DNA from: Proteobacteria bacterium UBA3588
Lineage (GTDB): Bacteria > Pseudomonadota > Gammaproteobacteria > Thiohalomonadales > Thiohalomonadaceae
Assembly (NCBI GenBank): GCA_002376325.1
Contig: DFMR01000108.1
Span: forward strand, 1 to 5,638
DNA: 5,638 nt
Reading direction: 5' to 3'
Shown here: one piece after another, positions 1 to 5,455 of the stretch
How the letters are laid out: each line of letters opens with the position of its first letter
How positions within the stretch are numbered: the stretch's first letter is position 1
Program-made: the position numbers and the translations under genes
The notes under the pieces: model-generated
The model's input: only the letters and a program-made list of their open reading frames with translations
Databases searched by the model: none
Told to the model about the DNA's origin: nothing

Positions 1-1155
1 GTCGGAACCTTCACGCATCAGTTCGTAATACCACGCGCCGTCGACGGTATCGCCGTAGAGCACCGCACCCTGTATGCGGTTCTCCTTCAATACCAGTTTC
101 TTGTAGATGCCGCGCGCCGCGTCCTTCAGCACAATCGCCTCGGTGTCGTCGCCGCCGAGGAAATTGCCGGCGGAGAACAGCTCGACGCCGCTGACCTTCA
201 GGCGCGTCGCCGTGGTCGATCCGGTGTAACGGCCGTAGCCGAGGTAGGCGAGATGGTTGGCGCAGACCTTCGCCTGCTCGAACAACGGCGCCACCAATCC
301 GTAGGTCTGGCGGCGATGCTGCACGCACTCGCCGACGGCGTAGACGCGCGGGTCGAACGTCTGCATGGTGTCGTTGACCACCACACCGCGCTCGCAGTGC
401 AGGCCGGCCGCCTTGGCCAGCGCGACGTTGGGACGGATGCCCACCGCCATGACCACCAGATCGGCAGGGAGCTCGCGTCCATCTTTCAGCTTCACTGTTT
501 CGACGCGCGTGTTGCCGAGCAGCGCCCCGGTATCGGCACCGGTGACGATCTGCAGTCCACGCTGCTCGAGGGTGGCGCGCAACAGGTTCGCCGCCGCCTC
601 GTCCAGCTGGCGATCCATCAGCACCTCCGACAGATGAATCACGGTGACCTGCATGCCGTTGTTGAGCAGGCCGTTGGCCGCCTCCAGGCCGAGCAGGCCG
701 CCGCCGATCACCACCGCATGCGAGTAACGCTTTGCCGCCGACACCATCACCTCGACGTCTGCGATGGTACGAAATCCGACGACGCCCTCCAGGTCGTGGC
801 CGGGTACCGGCAGGATGAAGGGCGTCGAACCCGTCGCCAGCAGCAGGCGGTCGTATTCCGCCTCGGCACCGTCGGCCGCCGTCACCCTGCGTTTGACCCG
901 GTCGATCGCCGTCACCGGCGCACCGGTATGCAGGTTGATGCCGTGCTCGTCGTACCAGCTGCGTTCGTTGAGCATGATTTCGTCGAACCGCTTCTCGCCG
1001 GCCAGCACCGGCGACAACATGATGCGGTTGTAATTGGGGTGGGGCTCGTCGCCGAATACCGTGATCGCGTAGCGCTCCGGTTCAAGCTTCAGCAGCTCCT
1101 CCACCGTACGGATGCCGGCCATGCCATTGCCGATCACTACCAGTCTTTCTTTCAT
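1..1155 (-). CDS. nirB: Nitrite reductase [NAD(P)H] large subunit, N-terminal part (runs off left edge)
   Basis: This is the flavin half of the cytoplasmic siroheme nitrite reductase, which passes electrons from NAD(P)H through FAD and iron-sulfur centres to reduce nitrite to ammonium. The visible 385 residues begin MKERLVVIGNGMAGIRTVEE. They show the FAD-binding GNGMAG loop (residues 9-14), ATGS (107-110), a second dinucleotide-binding GGGLLGLE (151-158) and the FAD motif VYAVGEC (271-277). The segment from about residue 311 (TGSTTATRLKVSGVELFSAG) is characteristic of NirB and argues against a plain rubredoxin reductase. The family is usually about 800-850 residues, so the BFD-like [2Fe-2S] and siroheme/[4Fe-4S] domains lie beyond position 1 and cannot be checked. 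The ATG at 1155 is preceded by AGGAG eight bases upstream and lies 15 nt after the nasS stop, so it is probably co-transcribed. nirD or a nitrate reductase gene is expected further left. Confidence 0.95.
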   Translation of the reverse strand, partial: MKERLVVIGNGMAGIRTVEELLKLEPERYAITVFGDEPHPNYNRIMLSPVLAGEKRFDEIMLNERSWYDEHGINLHTGAPVTAIDRVKRRVTAADGAEAEYDRLLLATGSTPFILPVPGHDLEGVVGFRTIADVEVMVSAAKRYSHAVVIGGGLLGLEAANGLLNNGMQVTVIHLSEVLMDRQLDEAAANLLRATLEQRGLQIVTGADTGALLGNTRVETVKLKDGRELPADLVVMAVGIRPNVALAKAAGLHCERGVVVNDTMQTFDPRVYAVGECVQHRRQTYGLVAPLFEQAKVCANHLAYLGYGRYTGSTTATRLKVSGVELFSAGNFLGGDDTEAIVLKDAARGIYKKLVLKENRIQGAVLYGDTVDGAWYYELMREGSD

Positions 1156-1170
1156 CACTGTCTCTCCTGC

Positions 1171-2448
1171 TCAGCGCCTGATCAGCGACACGACCTTGCC
1201 GCTATCGTCCGCGCGCGCGAAGCCGGCCAGATAGCCGATGGGATCGGTCGGGTCGAAGGTGCGGCCATCGATAAAGAGGTCGCTGCCCAGCGTAATGTGC
1301 GGTTCCGACGACCACGCGGTGGCGTGTCCGCCTTCGCTCTTGTAATCGATGCTCGGCGCCGGCACGCCGAGCTGCGCGGCGGCATCGCGATACAGATCGG
1401 GGCGGTAGACGGTCTCGGCGATACGACGGAAATCGACCGGCGCCTTGAACTGCTGCCAGCGCACCATCTGGGTGAGAAACCAGATCGCATGGGAGCGCCA
1501 TGGAAAATTGGCGGCGTAGCGATGAAACACGTTGAAGTCGGGCAGCGCGCGCGGCGCCTCATCGACGGCGTAGCGGTAGGTGCCGGTCATCGACATCGCC
1601 ACCACCTCTTCCGGCGCATGGACATAGCGGCTGCGCGCGATGAGCGCCGCCGCCTCGCGCCGGTGGTGCGGCTGATCGAGCCAGCGCGCCGCCTCCAGCA
1701 GCGCCATCAGCAGCGCACGGTGGGTAAGTGGATACTGCTCGGCCCACTCCTGGGTGACGCCCAGCACCTTCTCCGGACTGTTGTTCCACAACTCGTACTT
1801 GGTGATCAGGGTGCGCCCGATCCCGGCATGCACGGCCGCGGCGTTCCACGGTTCGCCGACGCAGAAGCCGTCGACGTCGCCGCTCTCCATGCGCGCCTTC
1901 ATCTGCGGCGGCGGCACGACGACCAGGCGCACGTCGCGATCGGGATCGATGCCCGCAGACGCCATCCAATAACGCAGTTCGTAGGTGTGGGTGGCCGTGG
2001 GGAACACCGTGGCGAAGACAAGCGGCTCTTCGTCGGCCGCGCGCCGCGCGTCGATCACCTGCTTCAACACGTGGGCGCTCCGATTGGGCACCGATGCCTG
2101 CAGCGGCGCCAACGCATGCATACTTGCATAGAGCGCATTGGAAACGGTGATGGCGTTGCCGTTCAGATCGAGGCTGAAGGCGGTAATCATCGGCTTGTGC
2201 ACCGGACCGACGCCGCAGCTCATGCCCAAGACCATCGGCGCCAGCATCTGCGCGCCATCGAGGATGCCCAACGCCACCTTGTCGCGGATGTTGGCCCACG
2301 AGGTCTCCTTGGAAAGCGTCACCTCCAAGCCATAGCGACCGAATATTCCTTTCTCCTGTGCAATTACCAGCGGCGCACAGTCCGTCAGCGGAATGAAACC
2401 GAGGGTAAGCTGCGGCTTTTCCAGATTCTGTTGCAGTGCAACGTTCAT
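1171..2448 (-). CDS. nasS: NrtA/CmpA-family nitrate-binding protein without signal peptide, probable NasS sensor
   Basis: The 425-residue product belongs to the NrtA/NasF/CmpA/NasS nitrate-binding family. Visible hallmarks are LTLGFIPLTDCAPLVIAQEK (14-33), SWANIRDKVALGILDGAQML (50-69), the hinge region GDVDGFCVGEPWN (190-202) and FPWRSHAIWFLTQMVRW (315-331). The N-terminus goes almost directly into the first beta strand. There is no signal peptide, Tat motif or lipobox, and no ABC permease or ATPase gene is nearby, so a role as a transporter component is unlikely. Cytoplasmic family members pair with NasT: NasS sequesters NasT without nitrate or nitrite and releases it on ligand binding. With nasT and an ANTAR leader in the same operon, NasS is the best reading. 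The ATG at 2448 overlaps the upstream stop as ATGA, which suggests translational coupling, with a weak GGGG ribosome site before it. Unusually, it is not next to nasT but four genes downstream. An orphan NrtA-like protein remains possible. Confidence 0.85.
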   Translation of the reverse strand: MNVALQQNLEKPQLTLGFIPLTDCAPLVIAQEKGIFGRYGLEVTLSKETSWANIRDKVALGILDGAQMLAPMVLGMSCGVGPVHKPMITAFSLDLNGNAITVSNALYASMHALAPLQASVPNRSAHVLKQVIDARRAADEEPLVFATVFPTATHTYELRYWMASAGIDPDRDVRLVVVPPPQMKARMESGDVDGFCVGEPWNAAAVHAGIGRTLITKYELWNNSPEKVLGVTQEWAEQYPLTHRALLMALLEAARWLDQPHHRREAAALIARSRYVHAPEEVVAMSMTGTYRYAVDEAPRALPDFNVFHRYAANFPWRSHAIWFLTQMVRWQQFKAPVDFRRIAETVYRPDLYRDAAAQLGVPAPSIDYKSEGGHATAWSSEPHITLGSDLFIDGRTFDPTDPIGYLAGFARADDSGKVVSLIRR

Positions 2449-2585
2449 TTCAGCACCCCATTCAACACGTGCAGCAGTGGTTCAACGTAGCTGGCCGAAA
2501 GGTATAGGCTCACCGCCAGACCGGCCAGAGCAGCTGCCGCCACCAGCGGTATGTAGCGGGCGATGGCCGTCGATTTCTTCGTCAT
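2445..2585 (-). CDS. Small single-span membrane protein, 46 residues, unknown function
   Basis: I do not recognise this product. It begins MTKKSTAIARYIPL and has one hydrophobic segment at about residues 11-32, rich in Ala, Leu and Val. A short basic N-terminus (two Lys and an Arg before the span) predicts a cytoplasmic N-end. After the span comes a short amphipathic tail, SYVEPLLHVLNGVLK. The start at 2585 is chosen because GGAG lies six bases upstream (GGAGCAAGGTATG). An in-frame ATG at 2597 would add four residues, and one at 2675 would add 30 residues of unlikely composition. Its TGA overlaps the nasS ATG by four bases, strong evidence that it is a translated operon member rather than a chance frame. 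Placement between a nitrate transporter and the nitrate sensor suggests, but does not show, a role in nitrate uptake or sensing. Confidence 0.65.
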   Translation of the reverse strand: MTKKSTAIARYIPLVAAAALAGLAVSLYLSASYVEPLLHVLNGVLK

Positions 2586-2678
2586 ACCTTGCTCCATGAC
2601 TGATTCATACCGGCGCGATTGCCACGGCGAATCGCGTCCATGCGAATCGCTGCGGCAAACCGTGGTTGCCGGCAACGC
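2586..2678 (-). other. 93-nt intercistronic spacer with small stem-loops
   Basis: This is the only sizeable gap between narK and nirB in an otherwise tightly packed operon. It contains a stem CGGCAA/TTGCCG with a seven-base loop (2653-2671), the perfect 12-bp palindrome GTTGCCGGCAAC (2665-2676) that competes with it, and two copies of GCGAATCGC (2627-2635 and 2642-2650), whose AATCGC can also pair with GCGATT at 2615-2620. No T-run follows any stem on the minus strand, so none looks like an intrinsic terminator. An RNA processing or stability element is possible; I see no gene here. Confidence 0.35.
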
Positions 2679-2951
2679 TCAAGACTTCTCCGGCGTTACG
2701 GTCGTGCAATCGCTCAGACCGCTTGACGCTTGGCACGGTGCCGGCGCCACCAGCGCAGGCTTCTTCTCGAACACGACGTGCTTCTTGAACGCCACCGGTT
2801 TGCCCGACAGCCCCATCGATATCGCGAACACGCTGACCGCCACCGCGATCGTCGCCTCCAGGAACAGCACGCCGATGCCGTACTTGTACCAAGGCTCGTG
2901 CACGTGGGATTCATCGGCAGTAATCGCTTCCGTTATTCCATGTCTGCTCAT
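2679..2951 (-). CDS. Small single-span membrane protein, 90 residues, unknown function
   Basis: I do not recognise this family. The 90-residue product starts MSRHGITEAITADESHVHEP, a polar, acidic, His-containing N-terminus of about 22 residues. One transmembrane segment follows at about 24-47 (YGIGVLFLEATIAVAVSVFA). After it comes a basic stretch with GKPVAFKKHVVFEKKP (50-65), which by the positive-inside rule would place the C-terminus in the cytoplasm, and then a Ser/Thr/Pro-rich tail with two Cys (73 and 82). The ATG at 2951 has a strong AGAGGAG nine bases upstream that overlaps the narK stop, and the gap from narK is only 15 nt, so it is very probably translated from the same mRNA. A subunit or accessory of the adjacent NarK-type transporter is a reasonable guess from position only. 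Confidence 0.7.
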   Translation of the reverse strand: MSRHGITEAITADESHVHEPWYKYGIGVLFLEATIAVAVSVFAISMGLSGKPVAFKKHVVFEKKPALVAPAPCQASSGLSDCTTVTPEKS

Positions 2952-2966
2952 GCTGTGGTGCTCCTC

Positions 2967-4373
2967 TTATTCAATGCCCACGGGTTCCAGGACGCCGTCG
3001 ATAGCCGGCAACAGCGAATCGCCCAACCATTTCTCCTTGCTGCCGATGCCGTGCCCTTCGGGATGGATGTCCCAATGCATCGCCCACACGAAGTAGAGGA
3101 TGAACGGGATGAACAGCACGAGCGCGACGATGGCGTAGCCGAGGTGAATCCCTCCGATGCCGAAACTCGTCGCCACGTTGCCGTAGATCAGCGGATAGAT
3201 GATGCCGCCGATGCAGGAGACGCCGCCGATAAAACCCGCCGCCGTTCCCGGCCGCTCGCGGAACATCAGCGGCACGATGGCGAAGGTGCCGCCGGTGCCG
3301 AATGCTACGGCGACGCCGAAGAACGCCAGGATGATCACCGAAGCAACGATATGACCCGACATGCCCGCGATGGTCAGCAGGATCATCATCGTGGTGATGC
3401 ACAACAGTGCGAACATCAGCCAGTGGATGCGGGGCGAGTACTGCAGCTTCTTCGACAGCAGCGGGAACGGCATCCAGCGGTTGCGCTGCCAGATGTCCGA
3501 GATCCAGCCGGAGAGCGGCCGGAACAGCGACGCGTTGAACGACTGTACCGCGGCGAACGAGCCGGCCGCGATCTGCACGTCCTGCAACGAGTGGAAGCCC
3601 AACGCCTTGATCGCCCCGGCGAAGCCCATCTTGTAGTAGCCGGGCAGCCAGGCGTTCATGCCGATCTCCAGGCCGAAGGACATGGCGTAGGCCAGCATCA
3701 GCGCGATGGCGGCATGGCGGGTCCAGACGAAGGCGGTGTCGCGCAGCGTCGCCGTCTTCTTCGCCATGTGCAGCTTCTCCATGTTCTTGGCAGGTACGCC
3801 GCGCCAGATGATCCAGCCGGCGATGATGAACGCGACGATACCCAGATGGATGAAGGCGGCGTGATAGTCCAGGCCGTAGATGCGTGGCAGCAGCAACGCT
3901 CCGACGCCGGCGCCGACGTTGCCGGTACCTGCGTACAGTCCCTCGGCCGCTCCCATCTCCTCCGACTCGAACCACTGCGCCACGTGCTGGATACCGACCA
4001 CGAATGACACGCCTGCGGTGGCCACTATGACGCGGGTCCAGAACAGGAAGTGGTATTCGGACATCCCCACCATTGGCGCGAAGGTCTGGGCCATGCCCGA
4101 CAGGATGCTGAAACCGCCGCACACCACCAGGATGATCACGAACGCCCGTGTCGCGCCAATCCTATCCGCCAGCCACCCGGCCACCGGTCGCGCCAGCGGT
4201 GCCGTCCAGATGGCCGAACTCGCCAGCAACGCCACCCCCTTGATGCCGAGGTCGAACTGCGAGGCGATGGTCGGCACGAAGGCCGCACTGGCGAACCACA
4301 GCAGGAAGCACCAGAAGAACGCCACCGCCGCCATCACCAGCTGCTCTACTTTATGCGTCTTGATGTTTCTCAT
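2967..4373 (-). CDS. narK: NarK/NasA-type MFS nitrate/nitrite transporter
   Basis: The 468-residue product is an inner-membrane transporter of the nitrate/nitrite porter (NNP) branch of the major facilitator superfamily, with about 12 predicted helices. Both nitrate-signature motifs are present: GLYAGTGNVGAGVGALLLP (145-163) in the fifth-helix region and GFIGGVSCIGGIIYP (380-394) in the eleventh-helix region. The two arginines that coordinate the anion in characterised NarK proteins appear as ARP (Arg62) and FRP (Arg285). The MFS loop motif is GWLADRIGATR (66-76), with a counterpart GWISDIWQRNR (289-299). In this setting (nasT upstream, nasS and nirB downstream) it should import nitrate, and perhaps nitrite, for assimilation, so nasA or nrtP would be equally good names. 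The ATG at 4373 has a very strong GGAGGGGG ribosome site just upstream. Expression is predicted to depend on the ANTAR-terminator switch in its leader. Confidence 0.93.
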   Translation of the reverse strand: MRNIKTHKVEQLVMAAVAFFWCFLLWFASAAFVPTIASQFDLGIKGVALLASSAIWTAPLARPVAGWLADRIGATRAFVIILVVCGGFSILSGMAQTFAPMVGMSEYHFLFWTRVIVATAGVSFVVGIQHVAQWFESEEMGAAEGLYAGTGNVGAGVGALLLPRIYGLDYHAAFIHLGIVAFIIAGWIIWRGVPAKNMEKLHMAKKTATLRDTAFVWTRHAAIALMLAYAMSFGLEIGMNAWLPGYYKMGFAGAIKALGFHSLQDVQIAAGSFAAVQSFNASLFRPLSGWISDIWQRNRWMPFPLLSKKLQYSPRIHWLMFALLCITTMMILLTIAGMSGHIVASVIILAFFGVAVAFGTGGTFAIVPLMFRERPGTAAGFIGGVSCIGGIIYPLIYGNVATSFGIGGIHLGYAIVALVLFIPFILYFVWAMHWDIHPEGHGIGSKEKWLGDSLLPAIDGVLEPVGIE

Positions 4374-4408
4374 TTTCCCCCTCCACCTTTAGGTAATGCG
4401 TGTTTCAT
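4370..4408 (-). CDS. Possible 12-codon leader ORF overlapping the narK start
   Basis: A short frame reading MKHALPKGGGGK ends in a TGA that shares four bases (ATGA) with the narK start. A GAGG lies nine bases before its ATG. The Gly-Lys codons are simply the purine-rich narK ribosome site read in this frame, so coding selection is doubtful. If translated, it could couple ribosome arrival to narK initiation or mask the narK ribosome site. I treat it as an unproven possibility. Confidence 0.2.
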   Translation of the reverse strand: MKHALPKGGGGK

Positions 4409-4508
4409 TTACGGATACCTCGCCTTCAATGTGATGGAACCTGCAATTGCCATCGCCGTTCCAAGGCCGCAACGCCGCTCCCCGCCATCCATGGCCTACA
4501 CGGCGTAA

Positions 4509-4522
4509 GTACATCCATGTAC
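4509..4522. repeat. Palindrome GTACAT-CC-ATGTAC beside the terminator T-tract
   Basis: A perfect 6-bp inverted repeat with a two-base centre directly adjoins the terminator U-tract in the narK leader. A two-base loop is too tight for a full RNA hairpin, so only an inner-melted stem (GTAC/GTAC) or a DNA operator is realistic. No function is assigned. Confidence 0.35.
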
Positions 4523-4575
4523 AAAAAAAAGGCGTTCGGCCTGCCGCATGTGTCATGCGGAGGACGAACGCCTTT
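4523..4575 (-). terminator. Strong intrinsic terminator in the narK leader
   Basis: On the minus strand, AAAGGCGTTCG (4575-4565) pairs perfectly with CGAACGCCTTT (4538-4528), giving 11 bp. A second stem, CCGCATG/CATGCGG (4560-4554 with 4550-4544), is stacked inside, closed by a three-base loop. CCT/AGG pairs add further stacking between the two. The outer stem runs directly into eight T (4530-4523), the classic rho-independent signature. The terminator lies upstream of narK rather than at an operon end, so it is an attenuator. Its 5' arm contains the loop and 3' arm of ANTAR hairpin P2, so the two structures cannot form together. Confidence 0.93.
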
Positions 4576-4604
4576 GTTCGTGTGCGGACCGCCATTGGTC
4601 CGCA
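4564..4604 (-). promoter_or_regulatory. ANTAR (NasT) target RNA: tandem hexaloop hairpins P1 and P2
   Basis: P1 (4583-4604) has the 8-bp stem TGCGGACC/GGTCCGCA closing the loop AATGGC. P2 (4564-4581) has the 6-bp stem ACGAAC/GTTCGT closing the loop AAAGGC. A single C (4582) separates them. Characterised ANTAR target RNAs are two adjacent hairpins, each with a six-base loop carrying A at position 1 and G at position 4. Both loops here fit, and both end in GGC. P2 overlaps the 5' arm of the adjacent terminator, so stabilising P2 must prevent termination. The obvious ligand is NasT, whose gene ends 18 nt upstream. Formation of these hairpins is seen directly in the sequence; binding by NasT is inferred from the family. 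Confidence 0.93.
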
Positions 4605-4622
4605 AATTTCAGTCAACCGTCG

Positions 4623-5231
4623 TCAGATCAATAAATCCGCGACGGCCAAAATGTTCTCGGCTACCTCGGCGATGCGCTTGTTTCCGTCCATCGCCATTTT
4701 GCGCAAGGCCTTGTAGGCCTCGTCTTCACTCATTCCGCGGCGCTGCATCAGCAGCCCCTTCGCCTTCTCGACCACCTTGCGTTCCGCCAACGAAACCTTG
4801 GCATGCAGCAGCTCTTCGCGCAGTGCCTGGTATTCGCGGAACCGTGCTATCGCCACCTCCATTAGCGGCTTGACACGCTTGGCCGACAACCCGTCGACGA
4901 CATAGGCACTTACGCCGGCCTTGACCGCCTGCCGGATGGTGTCGCTGTCATCATCTTCCGCGAACATCACCACCGGCTTGGGCCGATCACGACTGATTTC
5001 GCGCATCTGTTCCAACGTATCTCGATCGGGCGAATCCAGATCGATGATGATCACGTCCGGTTCGACTCGCTCCACTTCGTTGTAGAGGTTCGTCACTCCG
5101 GTAAGCTTTGCCGCGACCACATAGCCGGCATCCTTCAATGCCTGCTCCAGGATCGCTGCACGCCCCGAGCTACGGTCGATCAGCAGGACCCGCAGCTTGC
5201 GACCATCGTTGTTCTTTACGTCGGACATCAT
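4623..5231 (-). CDS. nasT: NasT, ANTAR-domain transcription antiterminator
   Basis: This roughly 202-residue protein has an N-terminal receiver-like domain and a C-terminal ANTAR RNA-binding domain, the architecture of NasT. Numbered from the chosen start, the receiver shows LLIDRS (acidic Asp19) and DVIIIDLDSPDRD with Asp64 at the phospho-acceptor position. The usual Thr/Ser after strand 4 is replaced in VVMFAEDD, and the strand-5 Lys is absent (AYVVDG), fitting control by NasS binding rather than phosphorylation. ANTAR spans about 142-202, with AKGLLM (157-162), GMSEDEAYKALRKMAM (166-181) and the closing helix AENILAVADLL. It should bind the paired hairpins just downstream and prevent termination before narK. 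Three ATGs are possible (5237, 5231, 5228). GGTGG abuts the first but is six bases from 5231, so I chose 5231. A sigma-54 promoter lies about 94 nt upstream. No nasS is adjacent, which is unusual. Confidence 0.93.
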   Translation of the reverse strand: MMSDVKNNDGRKLRVLLIDRSSGRAAILEQALKDAGYVVAAKLTGVTNLYNEVERVEPDVIIIDLDSPDRDTLEQMREISRDRPKPVVMFAEDDDSDTIRQAVKAGVSAYVVDGLSAKRVKPLMEVAIARFREYQALREELLHAKVSLAERKVVEKAKGLLMQRRGMSEDEAYKALRKMAMDGNKRIAEVAENILAVADLLI

Positions 5232-5266
5232 CGCCATCCACCAATCGCGCCTATATACCGCACGCC

Positions 5267-5285
5267 GCCGTATCCGTTATACGGC
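5267..5285. repeat. Perfect 7-5-7 inverted repeat in the nasT 5' UTR
   Basis: GCCGTAT and ATACGGC flank the five bases CCGTT, ending 35 bases before the chosen nasT start and about 40 nt after the predicted transcription start. It could be an operator or a 7-bp RNA hairpin with a five-base loop. There is no T-tract after it, so it is not an intrinsic terminator. The binding partner is unknown. Confidence 0.5.
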
Positions 5286-5335
5286 CGGCTTGCATCACCC
5301 AGCCTTGGCGTGATCGACGATGGCAACAGACACTC

Positions 5336-5351
5336 AGCAGATTGCGTGCCA
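5336..5351 (-). promoter_or_regulatory. Sigma-54 (RpoN) promoter for nasT and the operon
   Basis: The minus strand reads TGGCACGCAATCTGCT. Against the consensus TGGCACGNNNNTTGCW, the entire -24 block matches and only the first T of the -12 block differs. The invariant GG (5350-5349) and GC (5338-5337) are correctly spaced. Taking the C at 5337 as -12 puts the transcription start near 5325, about 94 nt before nasT. Sigma-54 promoters need an enhancer-binding activator, and a good NtrC dyad is placed upstream. Nitrogen-limitation control of nitrate assimilation by NtrC is well established in proteobacteria. Confidence 0.85.
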
Positions 5352-5368
5352 ATCCCGGACTGATACGG

Positions 5369-5381
5369 TAACTTGTTGTTT
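5369..5381 (-). promoter_or_regulatory. IHF-like site between the NtrC sites and promoter
   Basis: The minus strand reads AAACAACAAGTTA, matching the IHF core WATCAANNNNTTR at eight of nine defined positions. It is centred near -50 relative to the predicted start, the usual place for an IHF bend that brings NtrC to sigma-54 polymerase. The surrounding AT-rich patch (GTTTAAAC at 5378-5385) supports flexibility. The consensus is degenerate, so chance matching cannot be excluded. Confidence 0.45.
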
Positions 5382-5405
5382 AAACAGCCTAGCGGCCTCA
5401 ATTCA

Positions 5406-5422
5406 CGGACAAACTGTGTGAT
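5406..5422. promoter_or_regulatory. Weak second NtrC-like site
   Basis: GGAC-N7-GTGA (5407-5421) keeps six of the eight core bases of the NtrC dyad GCAC-N7-GTGC. Its centre (5414) is 33 bp from the strong site centre (5447), about three helical turns, close to the 32-bp spacing of the paired enhancer sites known upstream of enterobacterial glnA. It would be centred near -89. On its own it is a weak match; the spacing is the main support. Confidence 0.35.
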
Positions 5423-5438
5423 CAAGGGCGTTTGGTGC

Positions 5439-5455
5439 TGCACAGTTTTTGTGCT
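5439..5455. promoter_or_regulatory. NtrC enhancer site
   Basis: TGCACAGTTTTTGTGCT contains GCAC-N7-GTGC with the correct outer T on the left, differing from the symmetrical TGCAC-N7-GTGCA only at the last base. The centre is about 122 bp upstream of the predicted sigma-54 start, within the normal range of NtrC enhancers (about -100 to -150). It supports nitrogen-limitation activation of the whole operon. Confidence 0.75.

Noticed and set aside
1..10. GTCGGAACCT at the left edge recurs at 5602-5611
   Set aside because: A ten-base match inside the nirB coding sequence and an upstream region does not extend and is best taken as chance.
253..2490. A 745-codon open frame on the plus strand across nirB and nasS
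   Set aside because: It is antisense to two well-recognised genes, its composition (very rich in Arg, His, Gln, Asp) is typical of the complement of high-GC coding sequence, and it has no recognisable domain.
2730..4007. A 425-codon plus-strand open frame opposite narK
   Set aside because: It is a low-complexity Arg/His/Asp-rich translation, the complementary-strand shadow of the NarK transporter.
4389..4616. A 75-codon minus-strand frame across the narK leader
   Set aside because: It needs a TTG start, would run through the ANTAR hairpins and terminator, and has no ribosome site or recognisable motif. The RNA structure explains this stretch better.
4611..4616. TTGACT resembling a -35 box just after nasT
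   Set aside because: No -10 hexamer is found 16-18 nt downstream; that position falls inside hairpin P1.
4676..4690. Sigma-54-like TGGACGGAAACAAGC inside the 3' end of nasT
   Set aside because: Only the GG/GC core and a few other bases match, and it lies within conserved ANTAR coding sequence. The site at 5336-5351 is far better.
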